Of a stretch of DNA of 46,098 nucleotides, positions 8,866 to 17,572 are shown in pieces (within the stretch, counting starts at the first letter, position 1; each line of letters begins with the position of its first letter). The DNA comes from Acidimicrobiia bacterium (GTDB lineage: Bacteria; Actinomycetota; Acidimicrobiia; Spongiisociales; UBA11373). Location: positions 1 through 46,098 of the forward strand of contig JACRIT010000076.1 of NCBI GenBank assembly GCA_016215655.1. The letters are read 5' to 3'. The translations under genes were made by a program, and so were the position numbers. The notes beneath the pieces are model-generated. The model was not told where the DNA came from. It saw only the letters and a program-made list of their open reading frames with translations, and did no database searches.

Positions 8866-9011
8866 TTGCCAGTCGCCAGTTGCCAGGAGCTCGTTACCCG
8901 TTACCCGTTACCCGTTACTCCTCGCCTCTCGGCTCTTCGCTCATCGCCTTTCGCCTCTGACGAATTGCGAATTGCGGACTCTTGCCAACTGCCAATCGCC
9001 AATTGCCCGCT
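8866..9011. repeat. Block of heptameric short tandem repeats with changing words
   Basis: The whole gap between tpl and the AlkD-like gene has a 7-base period. Successive units are TTGCCAG/TCGCCAG/TTGCCAG (8866-8886), GTTACCC three times plus GTTACTC (8893-8920), TCGCCTC-like units (8921-8955), AATTGCG twice (8963-8976), and GCCAACT/GCCAATC/GCCAATT/GCCCGCT (8984-9011). The words differ but the period holds. It begins on the base after the tpl stop and ends just before the opposite stop. Cyanobacterial STRR elements have the same period; I know of no function here. Confidence 0.85.
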
Positions 9012-9692
9012 CTACAGGTGCTTCAACGCCTCTCGCTTGGAGAGTCCCGACAACTCCTCCTCGTGTTGTGCCACGAACCTCCGCACGGCGTCGGGATCGG
9101 TCCGGGCGTATTGGCGCAGCGCCCATCCGATGGCCTTGCGGATGAAGAACTCGGTTTCATGGGCACGGGCGGCGCAGCCGTCGAACAGCAACGCGGTGTC
9201 GGTGGCCGCCTTGTGGTTCAACTGGCTGATGATGGCGGTCCGTCGCAGCCACATCACCTCGTCGTCGAGCCACCGGCGCACGAGCGGCGTCGTCGCGGCG
9301 CGATCGTCCAGCAGTACGGCGCCCACGAGATTGGCGGCGACACCGTCGACCAGGTCCCACCAGGCGCCCTCGACGATGAGCCGGCGATAGAGCGGGACCG
9401 CGGCAGAGGTGATGAACCGGCGGTGGCGCTCGGCTGCTCCGAGGGCAAGGTACTTGACCTCGCGGTGCGGTTGGTTCCACAGCGCCAGGACGAGGCGCTC
9501 GTAGTCGCCGGGACTCTCCGGAATCCAGCGCCGCGCCAGTTCGGCGGCGATCGGCTTGCGGTCGGGGGTCTTCACTCCGAAGAACGGCATCTCGGTCTTG
9601 AGATAGCGAGCCATCTCGACGGCGGCCGCGGGGTCGGCCCGGGCCGCCAGCTCCCGGTTGACGAAAGTCACCGCGGCGTCGATGTCGAGCAC
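9012..9692 (-). CDS. DNA alkylation repair protein, AlkD-like HEAT-repeat family
   Basis: The 226-residue product resembles AlkD glycosylases, alpha-helical HEAT-repeat proteins that remove bulky or cationic alkylated bases. Visible family features are MARYLKTEMPFFGVKTPDRK near the N terminus, WWDLVDGVAANLVG in the middle, the MWLRRTAIISQL segment and FFIRKAIGWALRQYA near the end; these carry the Trp, Asp and Arg of the DNA-binding groove. The start is a GTG at 9692. A longer ATG frame from 9809 overlaps the divergent dehydrogenase start and lacks family homology, whereas a TACCCT box lies six bases before the GTG. No ribosome site is seen, so the gene is probably leaderless. Confidence 0.78.
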   Translation of the reverse strand: MLDIDAAVTFVNRELAARADPAAAVEMARYLKTEMPFFGVKTPDRKPIAAELARRWIPESPGDYERLVLALWNQPHREVKYLALGAAERHRRFITSAAVPLYRRLIVEGAWWDLVDGVAANLVGAVLLDDRAATTPLVRRWLDDEVMWLRRTAIISQLNHKAATDTALLFDGCAARAHETEFFIRKAIGWALRQYARTDPDAVRRFVAQHEEELSGLSKREALKHL

Positions 9693-9698
9693 GAGGGG

Positions 9699-9704
9699 AG
9701 GGTA
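9699..9704 (-). promoter_or_regulatory. Probable leaderless -10 box for the AlkD-like gene
   Basis: Minus-strand TACCCT sits six bases before the GTG at 9692. It decides the start choice, since no SD precedes any in-frame start. Confidence 0.45.
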
Positions 9705-9764
9705 GGTGTCGACAGGGCTGCGAGTTGTGCGCCCCCTGGTCCGACGCGCTCCGCCTCCCGTGAC

Positions 9765-9770
9765 TACCTT
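9765..9770 (+). promoter_or_regulatory. Candidate -10 box of the polyamine operon
   Basis: TACCTT, preceded by TGAC, lies about 38 bases before ATG 9808. It would give a leader of about 30 bases containing the AAGGAG ribosome site. No convincing -35 box is visible. Confidence 0.3.
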
Positions 9771-9807
9771 TCCTCCCTCACGGACACCTGACGAAGGAGC
9801 TTCGGGC

Positions 9808-11241
9808 ATGGTCTGGCGCTTGTGGATCGACGGGCAATGGAGCGAGAGTTCCGGTGGCGGCGTCACCGACGTCGAGAATCCTGCCACCGAAGAGGTCGTC
9901 GACCAGGTGACCGAGGCCTCACCCGTCGACGTGGACCGGGCGGTGGAAGCCGCCCATGCCGCCTTCTACGACGGGCGGTGGTCCCGGCTCAGCCCGGCAG
10001 AGCGCTCAGAGGCCATCTACTCCCTGGCACGGTTGCTCGGCGAGCGTGCCGCCGACTTCGCCAAGGTGGAGAGCGAGGACACGGGCAAGCCGTACGAGTC
10101 GATGAGCCTGAACAACGACGTCGCCTTCTCGGTCGACAACCTGAAGTTCTTCGCCGCTGCCGCCCGCAGCACCGCCGGCACCGCAGCCGGGGACTTCCTC
10201 AAGGGCTACACGTCGATGCTGCGTCGGGAGCCCGTCGGAGTCGTGGGGCAGATCACGCCGTGGAACTACCCGGTCAACATGGCGGTGTGGAAGATCGGTC
10301 CGGCCCTGGCCGCAGGGTGCACCATCGTCCTCAAGCCCGCTCCGACGACGCCCCGTACCACGCTGATGCTGGCCGAACTCGCCAAAGAGGCGGGCATCCC
10401 CGATGGGGTGCTCAATGTCGTCACCGGAGGCAACGACGTCGGCGAAGCGATCGTCGAGCACCCGAAAGTGCGCATGGTTTCCCTTACCGGTTCGACCCCC
10501 GCCGGCAAGAAGGTGATGGCGACCGCAGCCGCCACCCTGAAGCGGGTGCACCTCGAACTCGGCGGCAAGGCGCCACTGCTCGTGTTCGACGATGCCGACA
10601 TCGAGGCGTTGGCTGCCGGTGCCACCGTCGGCGCGACCTTCAACTCGGGTCAGGACTGCACCGCCGCCACCCGGGTCTATGTCGATCGCTCGCGCTTCGA
10701 TGAGGCGATCGATGCCGTGGCGGGAGCGATGGGCGCGGTGAAGGTGGGCGGCCCGTACGAGGCCGATGTCGCCATGGGGCCATTGATCACCTCCCGGCAG
10801 CGCGAGCGCGTGGCGGGGTTCGTGGAGCGTGCCCGGTCCGCGGGCGCCACGGTCGTCATCGGGGGCGTCGCCCCGCAGGGGAAGGGGTACTTCTATCCGC
10901 CGACGGTGATCACGGGCATCCCCCAGGACGCCGAGATCGTCCAGCAGGAGGTGTTCGGCCCGGTGCTCGTCGTGCTGCCGTTCGATGGGGACGAGCAGGC
11001 GATCGCCTATGGCAATGACGTGCTCTACGGCTTGGCCGCCTCGGTGTGGACCCGCGACGTGGGGCGGGCGATGCGAGCCGCGGCCGAGCTCGAGTTCGGC
11101 ACGGTGTGGATCAACGACCACCTTCCGATCACCTCCGAGTTCCCGCACGGCGGGTTCAAGCAGTCCGGGTTCGGCAAGGACATGAGCGAGGAGGCCGTCA
11201 TGGACTACACGATCAGCAAGCACGTGGTGATCAAACGATGA
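9808..11241 (+). CDS. Aldehyde dehydrogenase, probable gamma-aminobutyraldehyde dehydrogenase
   Basis: The 477-residue protein is an NAD(P)-dependent aldehyde dehydrogenase. [14 protein letters not shown] and the Glu250/Cys283 pair ([10 protein letters not shown] and [10 protein letters not shown]) form the active site; EVFGPVL follows. The C-terminal segment [18 protein letters not shown], with a tail like [11 protein letters not shown], is typical of PatD-type enzymes that oxidise 4-aminobutanal to GABA. The start at ATG 9808 follows GAAGGAG. The neighbours fit: the next gene is a class III aminotransferase (ATGA overlap), then a PotABCD-type importer. The likely role is the second step of putrescine degradation; related amino-aldehydes such as betaine aldehyde cannot be excluded. 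Confidence 0.83.
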   Translation: MVWRLWIDGQWSESSGGGVTDVENPATEEVVDQVTEASPVDVDRAVEAAHAAFYDGRWSRLSPAERSEAIYSLARLLGERAADFAKVESEDTGKPYESMSLNNDVAFSVDNLKFFAAAARSTAGTAAGDFLKGYTSMLRREPVGVVGQITPWNYPVNMAVWKIGPALAAGCTIVLKPAPTTPRTTLMLAELAKEAGIPDGVLNVVTGGNDVGEAIVEHPKVRMVSLTGSTPAGKKVMATAAATLKRVHLELGGKAPLLVFDDADIEALAAGATVGATFNSGQDCTAATRVYVDRSRFDEAIDAVAGAMGAVKVGGPYEADVAMGPLITSRQRERVAGFVERARSAGATVVIGGVAPQGKGYFYPPTVITGIPQDAEIVQQEVFGPVLVVLPFDGDEQAIAYGNDVLYGLAASVWTRDVGRAMRAAAELEFGTVWINDHLPITSEFPHGGFKQSGFGKDMSEEAVMDYTISKHVVIKR

Positions 11242-12599
11242 ACCCCGAACGCGTCGCCCAACTCAGGGAACAGATGCTGGCTCGCCTCGCCTCCCGCACG
11301 GAGAAGTCACGCGCCATGCTCGAGCAGGCCCGCAGGGTGATGCCGGCAGGGGTGCCGTCTTCGTTTCAGGACCAGCCGCCGCACCCGATCTATGTGAGCC
11401 ACGGGAAGGGCTCGCAGGTGTGGGATGTCGACGACAATCAGTACACCGACTTCCACAATGGCTTCGGGGTGATGGTGATGGGACACGCCAATCCCACCAT
11501 TGTCGAGGCGATCTCCCGCGCCGCCGGGCGAGGCACCCATTTCGCCGCGCCCGGCGAATGTGCCATTCGAGTGGCGACCGAGCTGTCACGCCGCTTCAGG
11601 CTTCCCAAGGTGCGGTTCGCCAACTCGGGCACCGAGGCGACCCTCGACGCCATCAGGCTGGGCCGCGCCTTCTCGGGCAAGGACGGTGTGGTGAAGATCG
11701 AGGGCTCGTATCACGGCCACCACGACACCGTGATGGTGTCCGTCGCCCCCGATCCGCAGAAGATGGGTCCGCGGTCTTCGCCGAACCGCGTGTCGTACAG
11801 CGCCGGGATTCCGCAGGCGCACATCGACCTCGTGACCGTGGTGCCCTACAACGATCCGGATGCCCTCGAAGCGGCTCTCCAGGCCAACCCCGGAGTCGGG
11901 ACCATGATCATGGAGCCGGTGATGCTCAACATCGGCGTGGTCCCTCCCAAGCCGGGCTACCTCGAAGCGGTGCGGGAGATCACCGCCCGCCACGGTGTGG
12001 TGCTGATCTTCGATGAGGTGAAGACCGGGGCCACGATCGCCGCCGGTGGGGTCGTCGAGCGTTTCGGAGTCGTCCCCGACCTCGTGGCGCTGGCCAAGGC
12101 GACCGGTGGCGGAACTCCCATCGGTGCAGTTCTCGGCACCGAGGAGATCATGGCTCAGATCACCTCGAAGAAGGTGACCCAGGTGGGCACATTCAATGGG
12201 AATCCGCTGACGATGGCAGCCGCCGATGCCACCCTGACCAAGGTCCTCGACGCCAAGGCATATGCCCGGCTCGAGGAGGCGGGCAAGCGGATGCTTGCCG
12301 GGTGCCAGGACATCTGTGATCGCTACGGCCTCCCCGCCTACGCCGTGGGCATGTCGGCCAAGGGATGTGTGATGTTCGCCTCGCAGCCGGTGGTCGACTA
12401 CCGCTCGTACACCGAGTACTTCGACGACGACCTCAACTACCTCGCATGGCTGTACCACATGAACCATGGGGTCTTCATGACGCCGGGTGGCGATGAGCAG
12501 TGGACGCTATCGATCGCCCACACCGATGAGGAGCTCGACCACTACATCGCGGTGTTCGAGCAGTTCGCCGCGGACGTGACATCGACGGGGCGCGCCTAG
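11238..12599 (+). CDS. Class III PLP aminotransferase, putative polyamine/omega-amino acid aminotransferase
   Basis: This 453-residue fold-type I PLP enzyme has [16 protein letters not shown] (phosphate-binding region), GSYHGHHD, the Asp259 motif IFDEVKTG and the Schiff-base Lys287 in [17 protein letters not shown]. The architecture is closest to the glutamate-1-semialdehyde aminomutase branch, but the gene is not in a haem cluster. It overlaps the aldehyde dehydrogenase by ATGA and precedes potA by ten bases. The parsimonious role is transamination of putrescine or a similar amine to the aldehyde used by its upstream partner. A true hemL is unlikely from context but cannot be excluded by motif alone. 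Confidence 0.78.
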   Translation: MNPERVAQLREQMLARLASRTEKSRAMLEQARRVMPAGVPSSFQDQPPHPIYVSHGKGSQVWDVDDNQYTDFHNGFGVMVMGHANPTIVEAISRAAGRGTHFAAPGECAIRVATELSRRFRLPKVRFANSGTEATLDAIRLGRAFSGKDGVVKIEGSYHGHHDTVMVSVAPDPQKMGPRSSPNRVSYSAGIPQAHIDLVTVVPYNDPDALEAALQANPGVGTMIMEPVMLNIGVVPPKPGYLEAVREITARHGVVLIFDEVKTGATIAAGGVVERFGVVPDLVALAKATGGGTPIGAVLGTEEIMAQITSKKVTQVGTFNGNPLTMAAADATLTKVLDAKAYARLEEAGKRMLAGCQDICDRYGLPAYAVGMSAKGCVMFASQPVVDYRSYTEYFDDDLNYLAWLYHMNHGVFMTPGGDEQWTLSIAHTDEELDHYIAVFEQFAADVTSTGRA

Positions 12600-12609
12600 G
12601 AGGTCGAAC

Positions 12610-13674
12610 ATGGCGGCGGCGGTGGCGCTCCAGGGCGTGTCGAAGGCGTTCGGCGACGTCTACGCGGTGCGCGAGCTCGATCTGGCCATTCGCGACGGCG
12701 AGTTCTTCTCGCTGCTCGGACCGAGCGGGTGCGGCAAGACCACGACCTTGCGGATGATCGCCGGTTTCGAGTTTCCGACCGAGGGCTCATTGCAGATCCA
12801 CGGCGTGGAGATGGCGCTCCAGCCCCCCAACGAACGGCCGGTGAACACCGTCTTTCAGTCCTACGCGCTGTTTCCTCACATGACGGTGGAGGAGAACGTC
12901 GGCTTCGGGCTCCGCATGAAGAAGGTGGGGGGCACCGAGATCGCCGAGCGCGTGAAGAGGGCCCTTGACATGGTGCGGCTATCGCATCGGGCCACCGCCG
13001 CCCCCAAGCAGCTGTCGGGGGGCCAGCAGCAACGGGTGGCCCTCGCCCGGGCGCTCGTGAACGAACCCGAGGTGTTGCTCCTCGACGAGCCGCTCGGGGC
13101 GCTCGACCTCAAGCTCCGCCAGGCGATGCAGACGGAGCTCAAGGATCTCCAAGCCCGGGTCGGCATCACGTTCGTGTACGTGACCCACGACCAGGGAGAG
13201 GCGCTCACGATGAGTGACCGCATCGGGGTGATGCACGAAGGGCGGCTCCTCCAGGTGGGGACGCCGCAGGAGATCTACGAGCGACCCACCTCGCGATTCG
13301 TCGCCGGTTTCATCGGGGAGATCAATCTGCTCCCCGCCACGGTGATCGACCACGACTCCGTGCGGCTTGCCGGGGGACGTCTCGTCGCCGCCGCCACCGG
13401 AGTGGCACCCGGGAGCGAAGTCACCGTCGCCCTGCGCCCGGAGCGCCTCGAGCTCTACGGTGTCAACGAGGTGATCCCCACCAACCTCAATACGGTGCGC
13501 GGACGAGTGACCCGCCGGGTCTACTTCGGCGACGTCTTCTTCTACGACATCGACACCACCGATGGGGTCATCGAGGTCAAAGAAGAGAACCGTCCGGGTG
13601 TGGACCTCCACGAGATCGGGGAGGAGGCGGTGGTGGCGTGGGACCCGGCGGCGTCGACGGTCGTGGAGCGGTGA
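12610..13674 (+). CDS. potA: Spermidine/putrescine ABC transporter ATPase
   Basis: The 354-residue protein has Walker A GPSGCGKTT, a Q-loop in TVFQSYALFPHMTVEENVGF, the signature LSGGQQQRVALARAL, Walker B LLLDEPLGALD and the H-loop THDQGEA. From about residue 240 it carries a C-terminal TOBE-like regulatory domain. The overall form is that of PotA, the cytoplasmic motor of polyamine importers. A strong GGAGG ribosome site sits before ATG 12610. The stop overlaps the next GTG (GTGA), indicating coupling to the permease genes. Thiamine or iron importers have similar ATPases, but the PotB/PotC/PotD set downstream fixes the class. Confidence 0.9.
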   Translation: MAAAVALQGVSKAFGDVYAVRELDLAIRDGEFFSLLGPSGCGKTTTLRMIAGFEFPTEGSLQIHGVEMALQPPNERPVNTVFQSYALFPHMTVEENVGFGLRMKKVGGTEIAERVKRALDMVRLSHRATAAPKQLSGGQQQRVALARALVNEPEVLLLDEPLGALDLKLRQAMQTELKDLQARVGITFVYVTHDQGEALTMSDRIGVMHEGRLLQVGTPQEIYERPTSRFVAGFIGEINLLPATVIDHDSVRLAGGRLVAAATGVAPGSEVTVALRPERLELYGVNEVIPTNLNTVRGRVTRRVYFGDVFFYDIDTTDGVIEVKEENRPGVDLHEIGEEAVVAWDPAASTVVER

Positions 13675-14570
13675 GCGAACCCGGCGGCGCCGCCGCCGCC
13701 CGCTCCGAGCTCGAGGATGCCGCTCGTCGCGCCGAAGCGCGGCGTGGCTTTCTCATCGCCCTGCCCGCCTGGTTCTACTTGACCCTGTTCTTCGTGATCC
13801 CGCTCGGGATCGTCGCGGTCTATTCCTTTGCCACCAGGAGCTCGACCGGTCGCACGGTGCTCTCCGACTGGAACTTCGACTCCTATCGGCGGCTGTGGGA
13901 CTCGCTCGTGGTCGAGATCGCGCTGCGCACTCTCCTCCTCGCCCTGGCGACGACACTCATCTGTCTGATGTTCGCCTACCCGCTCGCCTACTACATGGCG
14001 ACGCGCCGCCCGGCCCTCCGCAACGTGCTCCTCATCCTCGTGATGATCCCGTTCTGGTCGAACTTCCTGGTGCGCACCTACGCGTGGAAGGTGCTGCTCG
14101 GCAGCGATGGTCCCGTGTCGCAGCTCTCGCAGGCTCTCGGCGGCGAGCCCATCCGCCTGCTCTTCACGAACACGGCCGTCATCATCGGCCTCGTGTACGG
14201 ATTCCTTCCGTTCATGGTGCTTCCCCTGTACACCGCTCTCGAACGTATGGACTGGAGCCTGGTTGAGGCCGCTCGCGACCTCTACGCCGACGGGTGGACG
14301 GCCTTTCGCAAGGTGACGTGGCCGCTGTCGATCCCGGGGGTGGTGGCGGGTTCGATCCTGGTGTTCATCCCCACGCTCGGTGCGTATGTCACCCCGGCGA
14401 TCCTCGGCGGTGCCAAGACCACACTGGCCGGCGATTACATCGTGAGCCAGTTCCTGGCCGCCCGCAATCAGCCCTTTGGCTCGGCGTTGTCGATGGGGAT
14501 GATGCTCATCATGCTCGCCGCCACCATCGTGTACTTCCGGTGGTTTCGCCCCTCGGGGAGGGACCTGTGA
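13671..14570 (+). CDS. potB: Spermidine/putrescine ABC transporter permease PotB
   Basis: This 299-residue integral membrane protein has about six hydrophobic helices. The first follows an Arg/Ala-rich N terminus (FLIALPAWFYLTLFFVIPLG). The EAA loop that docks on the ATPase is EAARDLYADGWTAFRKVTWP. The start is GTG 13671, overlapping the potA stop as GTGA with GGAG just upstream; an ATG at 13638 would overlap potA by more than 30 bases. Together with PotC it forms the membrane channel of the importer. Confidence 0.9.
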   Translation: MSEPGGAAAARSELEDAARRAEARRGFLIALPAWFYLTLFFVIPLGIVAVYSFATRSSTGRTVLSDWNFDSYRRLWDSLVVEIALRTLLLALATTLICLMFAYPLAYYMATRRPALRNVLLILVMIPFWSNFLVRTYAWKVLLGSDGPVSQLSQALGGEPIRLLFTNTAVIIGLVYGFLPFMVLPLYTALERMDWSLVEAARDLYADGWTAFRKVTWPLSIPGVVAGSILVFIPTLGAYVTPAILGGAKTTLAGDYIVSQFLAARNQPFGSALSMGMMLIMLAATIVYFRWFRPSGRDL

Positions 14571-15430
14571 GCGTGGTCACCGGATTGCGCCCCAAGAGCC
14601 CGGCGGAACGCCTGCTCGCCACCAACTCCTGGCTCGTCTTCGCGTTCTTCTACGCCCCGATCGTGGTGCTCGTGGTCTTCTCGTTCAACGCCAACGAGAA
14701 CGTCGGCATCTGGACGGAACCGTCGCTGCGGTGGTACCGCGAGGTGTTCCGCGACGAGGCGGTGATGGGGGCGCTGCGCAACTCGCTGATCGTCGCCGCG
14801 ATCTCGACGACGGTGGCCACCATCCTGGGAACCATGGCAGCCCTCGCCCTGGAGCGCTTCCGGTTCCGTGGACAGCGGGTGTACGACGGGTTGCTCTACC
14901 TCCCCATCATCATTCCCGAGGTGACGATGGCCGTCATGCTCTTGCTCTTCTTCGCCCAGGGATTCCAGTGGCTCGATGGCGCCATTGGCTGGAGCCCCAC
15001 CTTCGGGATCGGGACCATCTCGCTCAGCCACATCGCGTTCAACATCTCCTTCGTCACCGTGGTGGTTCGGGCTCGGCTCGGCCAGCTGGATCCGCGCCTC
15101 GAGGAGGCCGCGGCCGACCTCTACGCCACTCGCTGGCAGGCCTTCCGCGGGATCACGCTCCCGCTGATCCTTCCCGGGGTCGCGGGTGGAGCGCTCCTGG
15201 CGCTGACCCTGTCGCTCGACGACGTGGTCATCACCAACTTCGTCGCCGGACCCGGGTCCACGACGCTACCGGTGTATGTCTTCGGCCTGGTGCGACGCGG
15301 GGTGACACCGCTCATCAACGCCGTGTCGGTGATCATGCTTGCCGCATCCATGGTGCTGGTGGCGGTGTCATTCGGCTTCCAGCGAGGGTCGCGCGGTAGA
15401 GTCCCCGAATCGATGGCAGAGGACGGATGA
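14567..15430 (+). CDS. potC: Spermidine/putrescine ABC transporter permease PotC
   Basis: The 287-residue partner permease has about six membrane helices and the EAA loop EEAAADLYATRWQAFRGITLP. It starts at GTG 14567, overlapping the potB stop (GTGA) with GGGGAGGG as ribosome site. Segments such as LTLSLDDVVITNFVAGPGSTTLPVY, split here only by this description, are characteristic of PotC-type permeases (SLDDVVI then FVAGPG). It is followed by the binding-protein gene after 44 bases, giving room for separate, stronger translation of the more abundant lipoprotein. Confidence 0.9.
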   Translation: MSVVTGLRPKSPAERLLATNSWLVFAFFYAPIVVLVVFSFNANENVGIWTEPSLRWYREVFRDEAVMGALRNSLIVAAISTTVATILGTMAALALERFRFRGQRVYDGLLYLPIIIPEVTMAVMLLLFFAQGFQWLDGAIGWSPTFGIGTISLSHIAFNISFVTVVVRARLGQLDPRLEEAAADLYATRWQAFRGITLPLILPGVAGGALLALTLSLDDVVITNFVAGPGSTTLPVYVFGLVRRGVTPLINAVSVIMLAASMVLVAVSFGFQRGSRGRVPESMAEDG

Positions 15431-15474
15431 TCCGATGGCCCGGCGAGATCCCGGGCCTCGAGGGAGGGAGCCCC

Positions 15475-16560
15475 ATGACAACGAAGAGGATCGCAGCAAT
15501 CGCCATGGCATTGCTCGCGCTCGTCGCCGCGTGCGGTGACGACAATGCCGGTGGCGATCCCACCGCCATCGACTGCGCCCCGGGTGAGACCGACGGCAAC
15601 CTCAACTTCTACAACTGGTCGGAGTACATGGATCCCGACCTCATCGCCGCGTTCGAGTCCCAGTACGGCGTCGATGTCATCGAGTCGTACTACGAGTCGA
15701 ACGAGGCGATGCTCTCCCAGATCCAGGCCGGTGTCGCCTACGACCTGATCGTCCCCTCCGACTACATGGTGAAGATCATGATCGACGAGGGTCTGGCCAT
15801 CAAACTCGACAAGGACGCCCTCACCAACTACGGGAACCTCGCCGAGGAATTCCGCACCCAGCCCTATGACCCGAACGGGGACTACTCGGTGGCGTACCAG
15901 TACGGCACGACCGGCCTCGGCGTGAACCTCGAACTCGTGGGCGACGCCTTCGTGCCGAGCTGGGCGCTGGTATTCGATCCCGACCTCACGGCGAACTTCG
16001 CCGGCGGCGTGTCGCTGCTCAACGATCCCCGTGAGACCATGGGAGCGGCGCTCGAGTACCTGGGGTACTCGCTGAACGACACCACGCTCGAACATCTCGA
16101 GGAGGCGGCGCAGGTGATCAAGGACGCCCGTCCTGGGATCGCCACCTTCGACTCGGATCAGTACGACGAGAACCTGGCCAATGGCGAGGTCGCCGTGGCC
16201 CACGGTTACTCCGGCAACATGATCGTGGCCATCGGAGAGACGGAGAATCCGGACAACTTCACGTACGTCCTGCCGGAGGAGGGGGCCACCCTCTGGATCG
16301 ACAACATGGTCATCCCGACCATCTCGACCGCGCCGTGCACCGCCCATACGTTCATCGACTTCCTCCTGGATGCCGAGAATGGGGCCCAACTGACCAACTG
16401 GAACTACTACGGCAGCCCCAATGCCGCATCGACGCCGTTCCTCGATCAGGAGGTGGTGGACTTCTACGCGGCCACGCTCGAAGCGGACACCGAAGTGATC
16501 ACGGACACCGGCGACTACGAGATCAACTTCACCGATCTGTTCGCCGAGGCGAAGAGCTAG
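15475..16560 (+). CDS. potD: Spermidine/putrescine-binding lipoprotein PotD
   Basis: The 361-residue extracellular binding protein has a lipoprotein signal: MTTKRIAAIAMALL followed by the lipobox LVAAC, after which the mature protein starts CGDDNAGG. Family segments are LNFYNWSEYMDPDLI, YDLIVPSDYMV, QYGTTGLGVN, LWIDNMVIP and the closing FTDLFAEA. Acidic residues in such proteins bind the amines, but the exact ligand (putrescine, spermidine or another amine) is not determined. ATG 15475 follows GGGAGGGAG; an ATG at 15427 would give a non-standard extension before the signal. A long hairpin begins four bases after the stop. Confidence 0.9.
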   Translation: MTTKRIAAIAMALLALVAACGDDNAGGDPTAIDCAPGETDGNLNFYNWSEYMDPDLIAAFESQYGVDVIESYYESNEAMLSQIQAGVAYDLIVPSDYMVKIMIDEGLAIKLDKDALTNYGNLAEEFRTQPYDPNGDYSVAYQYGTTGLGVNLELVGDAFVPSWALVFDPDLTANFAGGVSLLNDPRETMGAALEYLGYSLNDTTLEHLEEAAQVIKDARPGIATFDSDQYDENLANGEVAVAHGYSGNMIVAIGETENPDNFTYVLPEEGATLWIDNMVIPTISTAPCTAHTFIDFLLDAENGAQLTNWNYYGSPNAASTPFLDQEVVDFYAATLEADTEVITDTGDYEINFTDLFAEAKS

Positions 16561-16564
16561 GAGG

Positions 16565-16620
16565 TACCAGGTGCCAGGCACCAGATGCCCGATGGGTTGT
16601 CTGGTGTCTGGCATCTGGTG
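16565..16620 (+). terminator. 21-pair hairpin closing the polyamine operon
   Basis: Bases 16565-16585 pair with 16600-16620 without mismatch, counting three G-U pairs (78/607, 71/614 and 65/620 in the last digits). The loop is 14 bases. There is no T-run after it, so it may work as a Rho-type or RNA-end-protecting structure rather than a classical terminator. Confidence 0.6.
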
Positions 16621-16634
16621 TCTGGTGTCCCGCG
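16565..16634. repeat. Ten-unit heptamer array after potD
   Basis: Exactly seventy bases divide into ten 7-base units: TACCAGG, TGCCAGG, CACCAGA, TGCCCGA, TGGGTTG, TCTGGTG, TCTGGCA, TCTGGTG, TCTGGTG, TCCCGCG. The first three units are near reverse complements of units six to eight, so this array, unlike the one at 8866, is folded back on itself. Confidence 0.8.
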
Positions 16635-16635
16635 T

Positions 16636-16744
16636 GTGACCGCCGATCTCGTCTTCCGCAACGGACGCGTCTTCTGTGCCGACGCGACGCCGGCGGGGGC
16701 ATGAGGCGGTGGCGGTCTCGGGAGGGCGCATCACCAGGGTTGGG
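16636..16744 (+). pseudogene. Frameshifted N-terminal remnant of an amidohydrolase gene
   Basis: From GTG 16636 the frame reads VTADLVFRNGRVFCADATPAG, then meets TGA. In the next frame from about 16700 it continues HEAVAVSGGRITRVG. Joined, these match the N-terminal beta-sandwich of YtcJ-type amidohydrolases (ADLVxxNGRV ... AVAVxxGRIxxVG). No metal-binding HxH or later part follows, so the gene is both frameshifted and truncated to about 36 residues. The remaining sequence to 16918 holds no convincing gene; a second very short amidohydrolase-like start (VDLIVGNGRF at 16855-16884) may be another scrap. It lies directly behind a heptamer array. Confidence 0.6.
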
Positions 16745-16918
16745 TGGGTGGCCGGAGATGGCCGGTGTCACCGGGTCCGAAACCGAGGAGCGGCGGCAGA
16801 CCCCATGATTCTCGACGATGCCCCGTTCTTCGGCGACGACATCGGCCCGATCGCGTGGACTTGATCGTCGGGAATGGCAGGTTCCTGTCATGCGGCGGGT
16901 GACGGCGCGGGGGACCGC

Positions 16919-17503
16919 TCAGTCGCCGGCGAAGAGCCCGCGACGCTCGGCGACGAGGATCGCTTCCGCCCGGCTGGTGACACCAAGACGCTCGTAGACC
17001 TCGCGGAGACGGCGAAACATCGCGCGCTCCGAGTACCCCGTGGCGTCGGCGATGCGGGCAACGGTCTCGCCGGCGGCAAGGTCGGCGAGCCACCCGATCT
17101 CCTCGTCGGTCACGTCGGGTCGCGGGGTGTGAGCCCCCGGCCACTCGGCGGCGAGAGACTTCACCGTGGACACGGGGAGCCGCGCCCAGCCATCCATGGC
17201 ATGGCTCAGGGCGGTCACGATGTCGCCGGGATCGGCATTCCACGGTGTTGCAGAAGCCACTCCGTGCTCGAAGGCGTGGGCATGACCCGCCGGCGTGGGA
17301 TCGGGGAGCAGCGCCACGACGATCTTGCCGGCGGCGACGAGGGCGTCGGCGGCTTCGCATCCCTCGGGGACGCCCAGTGCCAGGAGGACGGCATCGGCGT
17401 CCCCAGGTTCCGCCGTGATGGTGAAGCCCGCGTCGACCAGAGCGGCCTCGAGACCACGGCGATATGAGGCTGCTGCCTCGATGACGGCGATGACTGGGGG
17501 CAT
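16919..17503 (-). CDS. LuxR/NarL-type transcriptional regulator
   Basis: The 194-residue protein ends in a LuxR-type helix-turn-helix: VTDEEIGWLADLAAGETVARI, then ADATGYSERAMFRRLREVYERLG and VTSRAEAILVAERRGL, from about residue 128. The N-terminal 110 residues look like a shrunken receiver domain: PPVIAVIEAA replaces the usual acidic start, and no clear phospho-acceptor Asp with its Lys partner is seen. It may therefore work without phosphorylation. ATG 17503 follows a TACCCT box by seven bases. It lies between the polyamine operon and the flavin oxidase gene, so regulation of either is plausible but unproven. Confidence 0.75.
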   Translation of the reverse strand: MPPVIAVIEAAASYRRGLEAALVDAGFTITAEPGDADAVLLALGVPEGCEAADALVAAGKIVVALLPDPTPAGHAHAFEHGVASATPWNADPGDIVTALSHAMDGWARLPVSTVKSLAAEWPGAHTPRPDVTDEEIGWLADLAAGETVARIADATGYSERAMFRRLREVYERLGVTSRAEAILVAERRGLFAGD

Positions 17504-17510
17504 CGCAACC

Positions 17511-17516
17511 AGGGTA
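17511..17516 (-). promoter_or_regulatory. Probable leaderless -10 box for the LuxR-type gene
   Basis: Minus-strand TACCCT is seven bases before ATG 17503, with no ribosome site between. Confidence 0.45.
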
Positions 17517-17572
17517 CCGGGGGCGCGGCGTGACCGTGACCGACGAGGGCGTGAACCTGCCGCGTCCCCGCG

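Noticed and set aside
8866-9011. CRISPR array
   Set aside because: The repeat unit is only seven bases, there are no spacers, and no cas genes are present.
9693-9887. ATG-started extension of the AlkD-like gene
   Set aside because: It overlaps the divergent dehydrogenase start and adds a non-homologous segment; the GTG at 9692 has a promoter box at the right distance.
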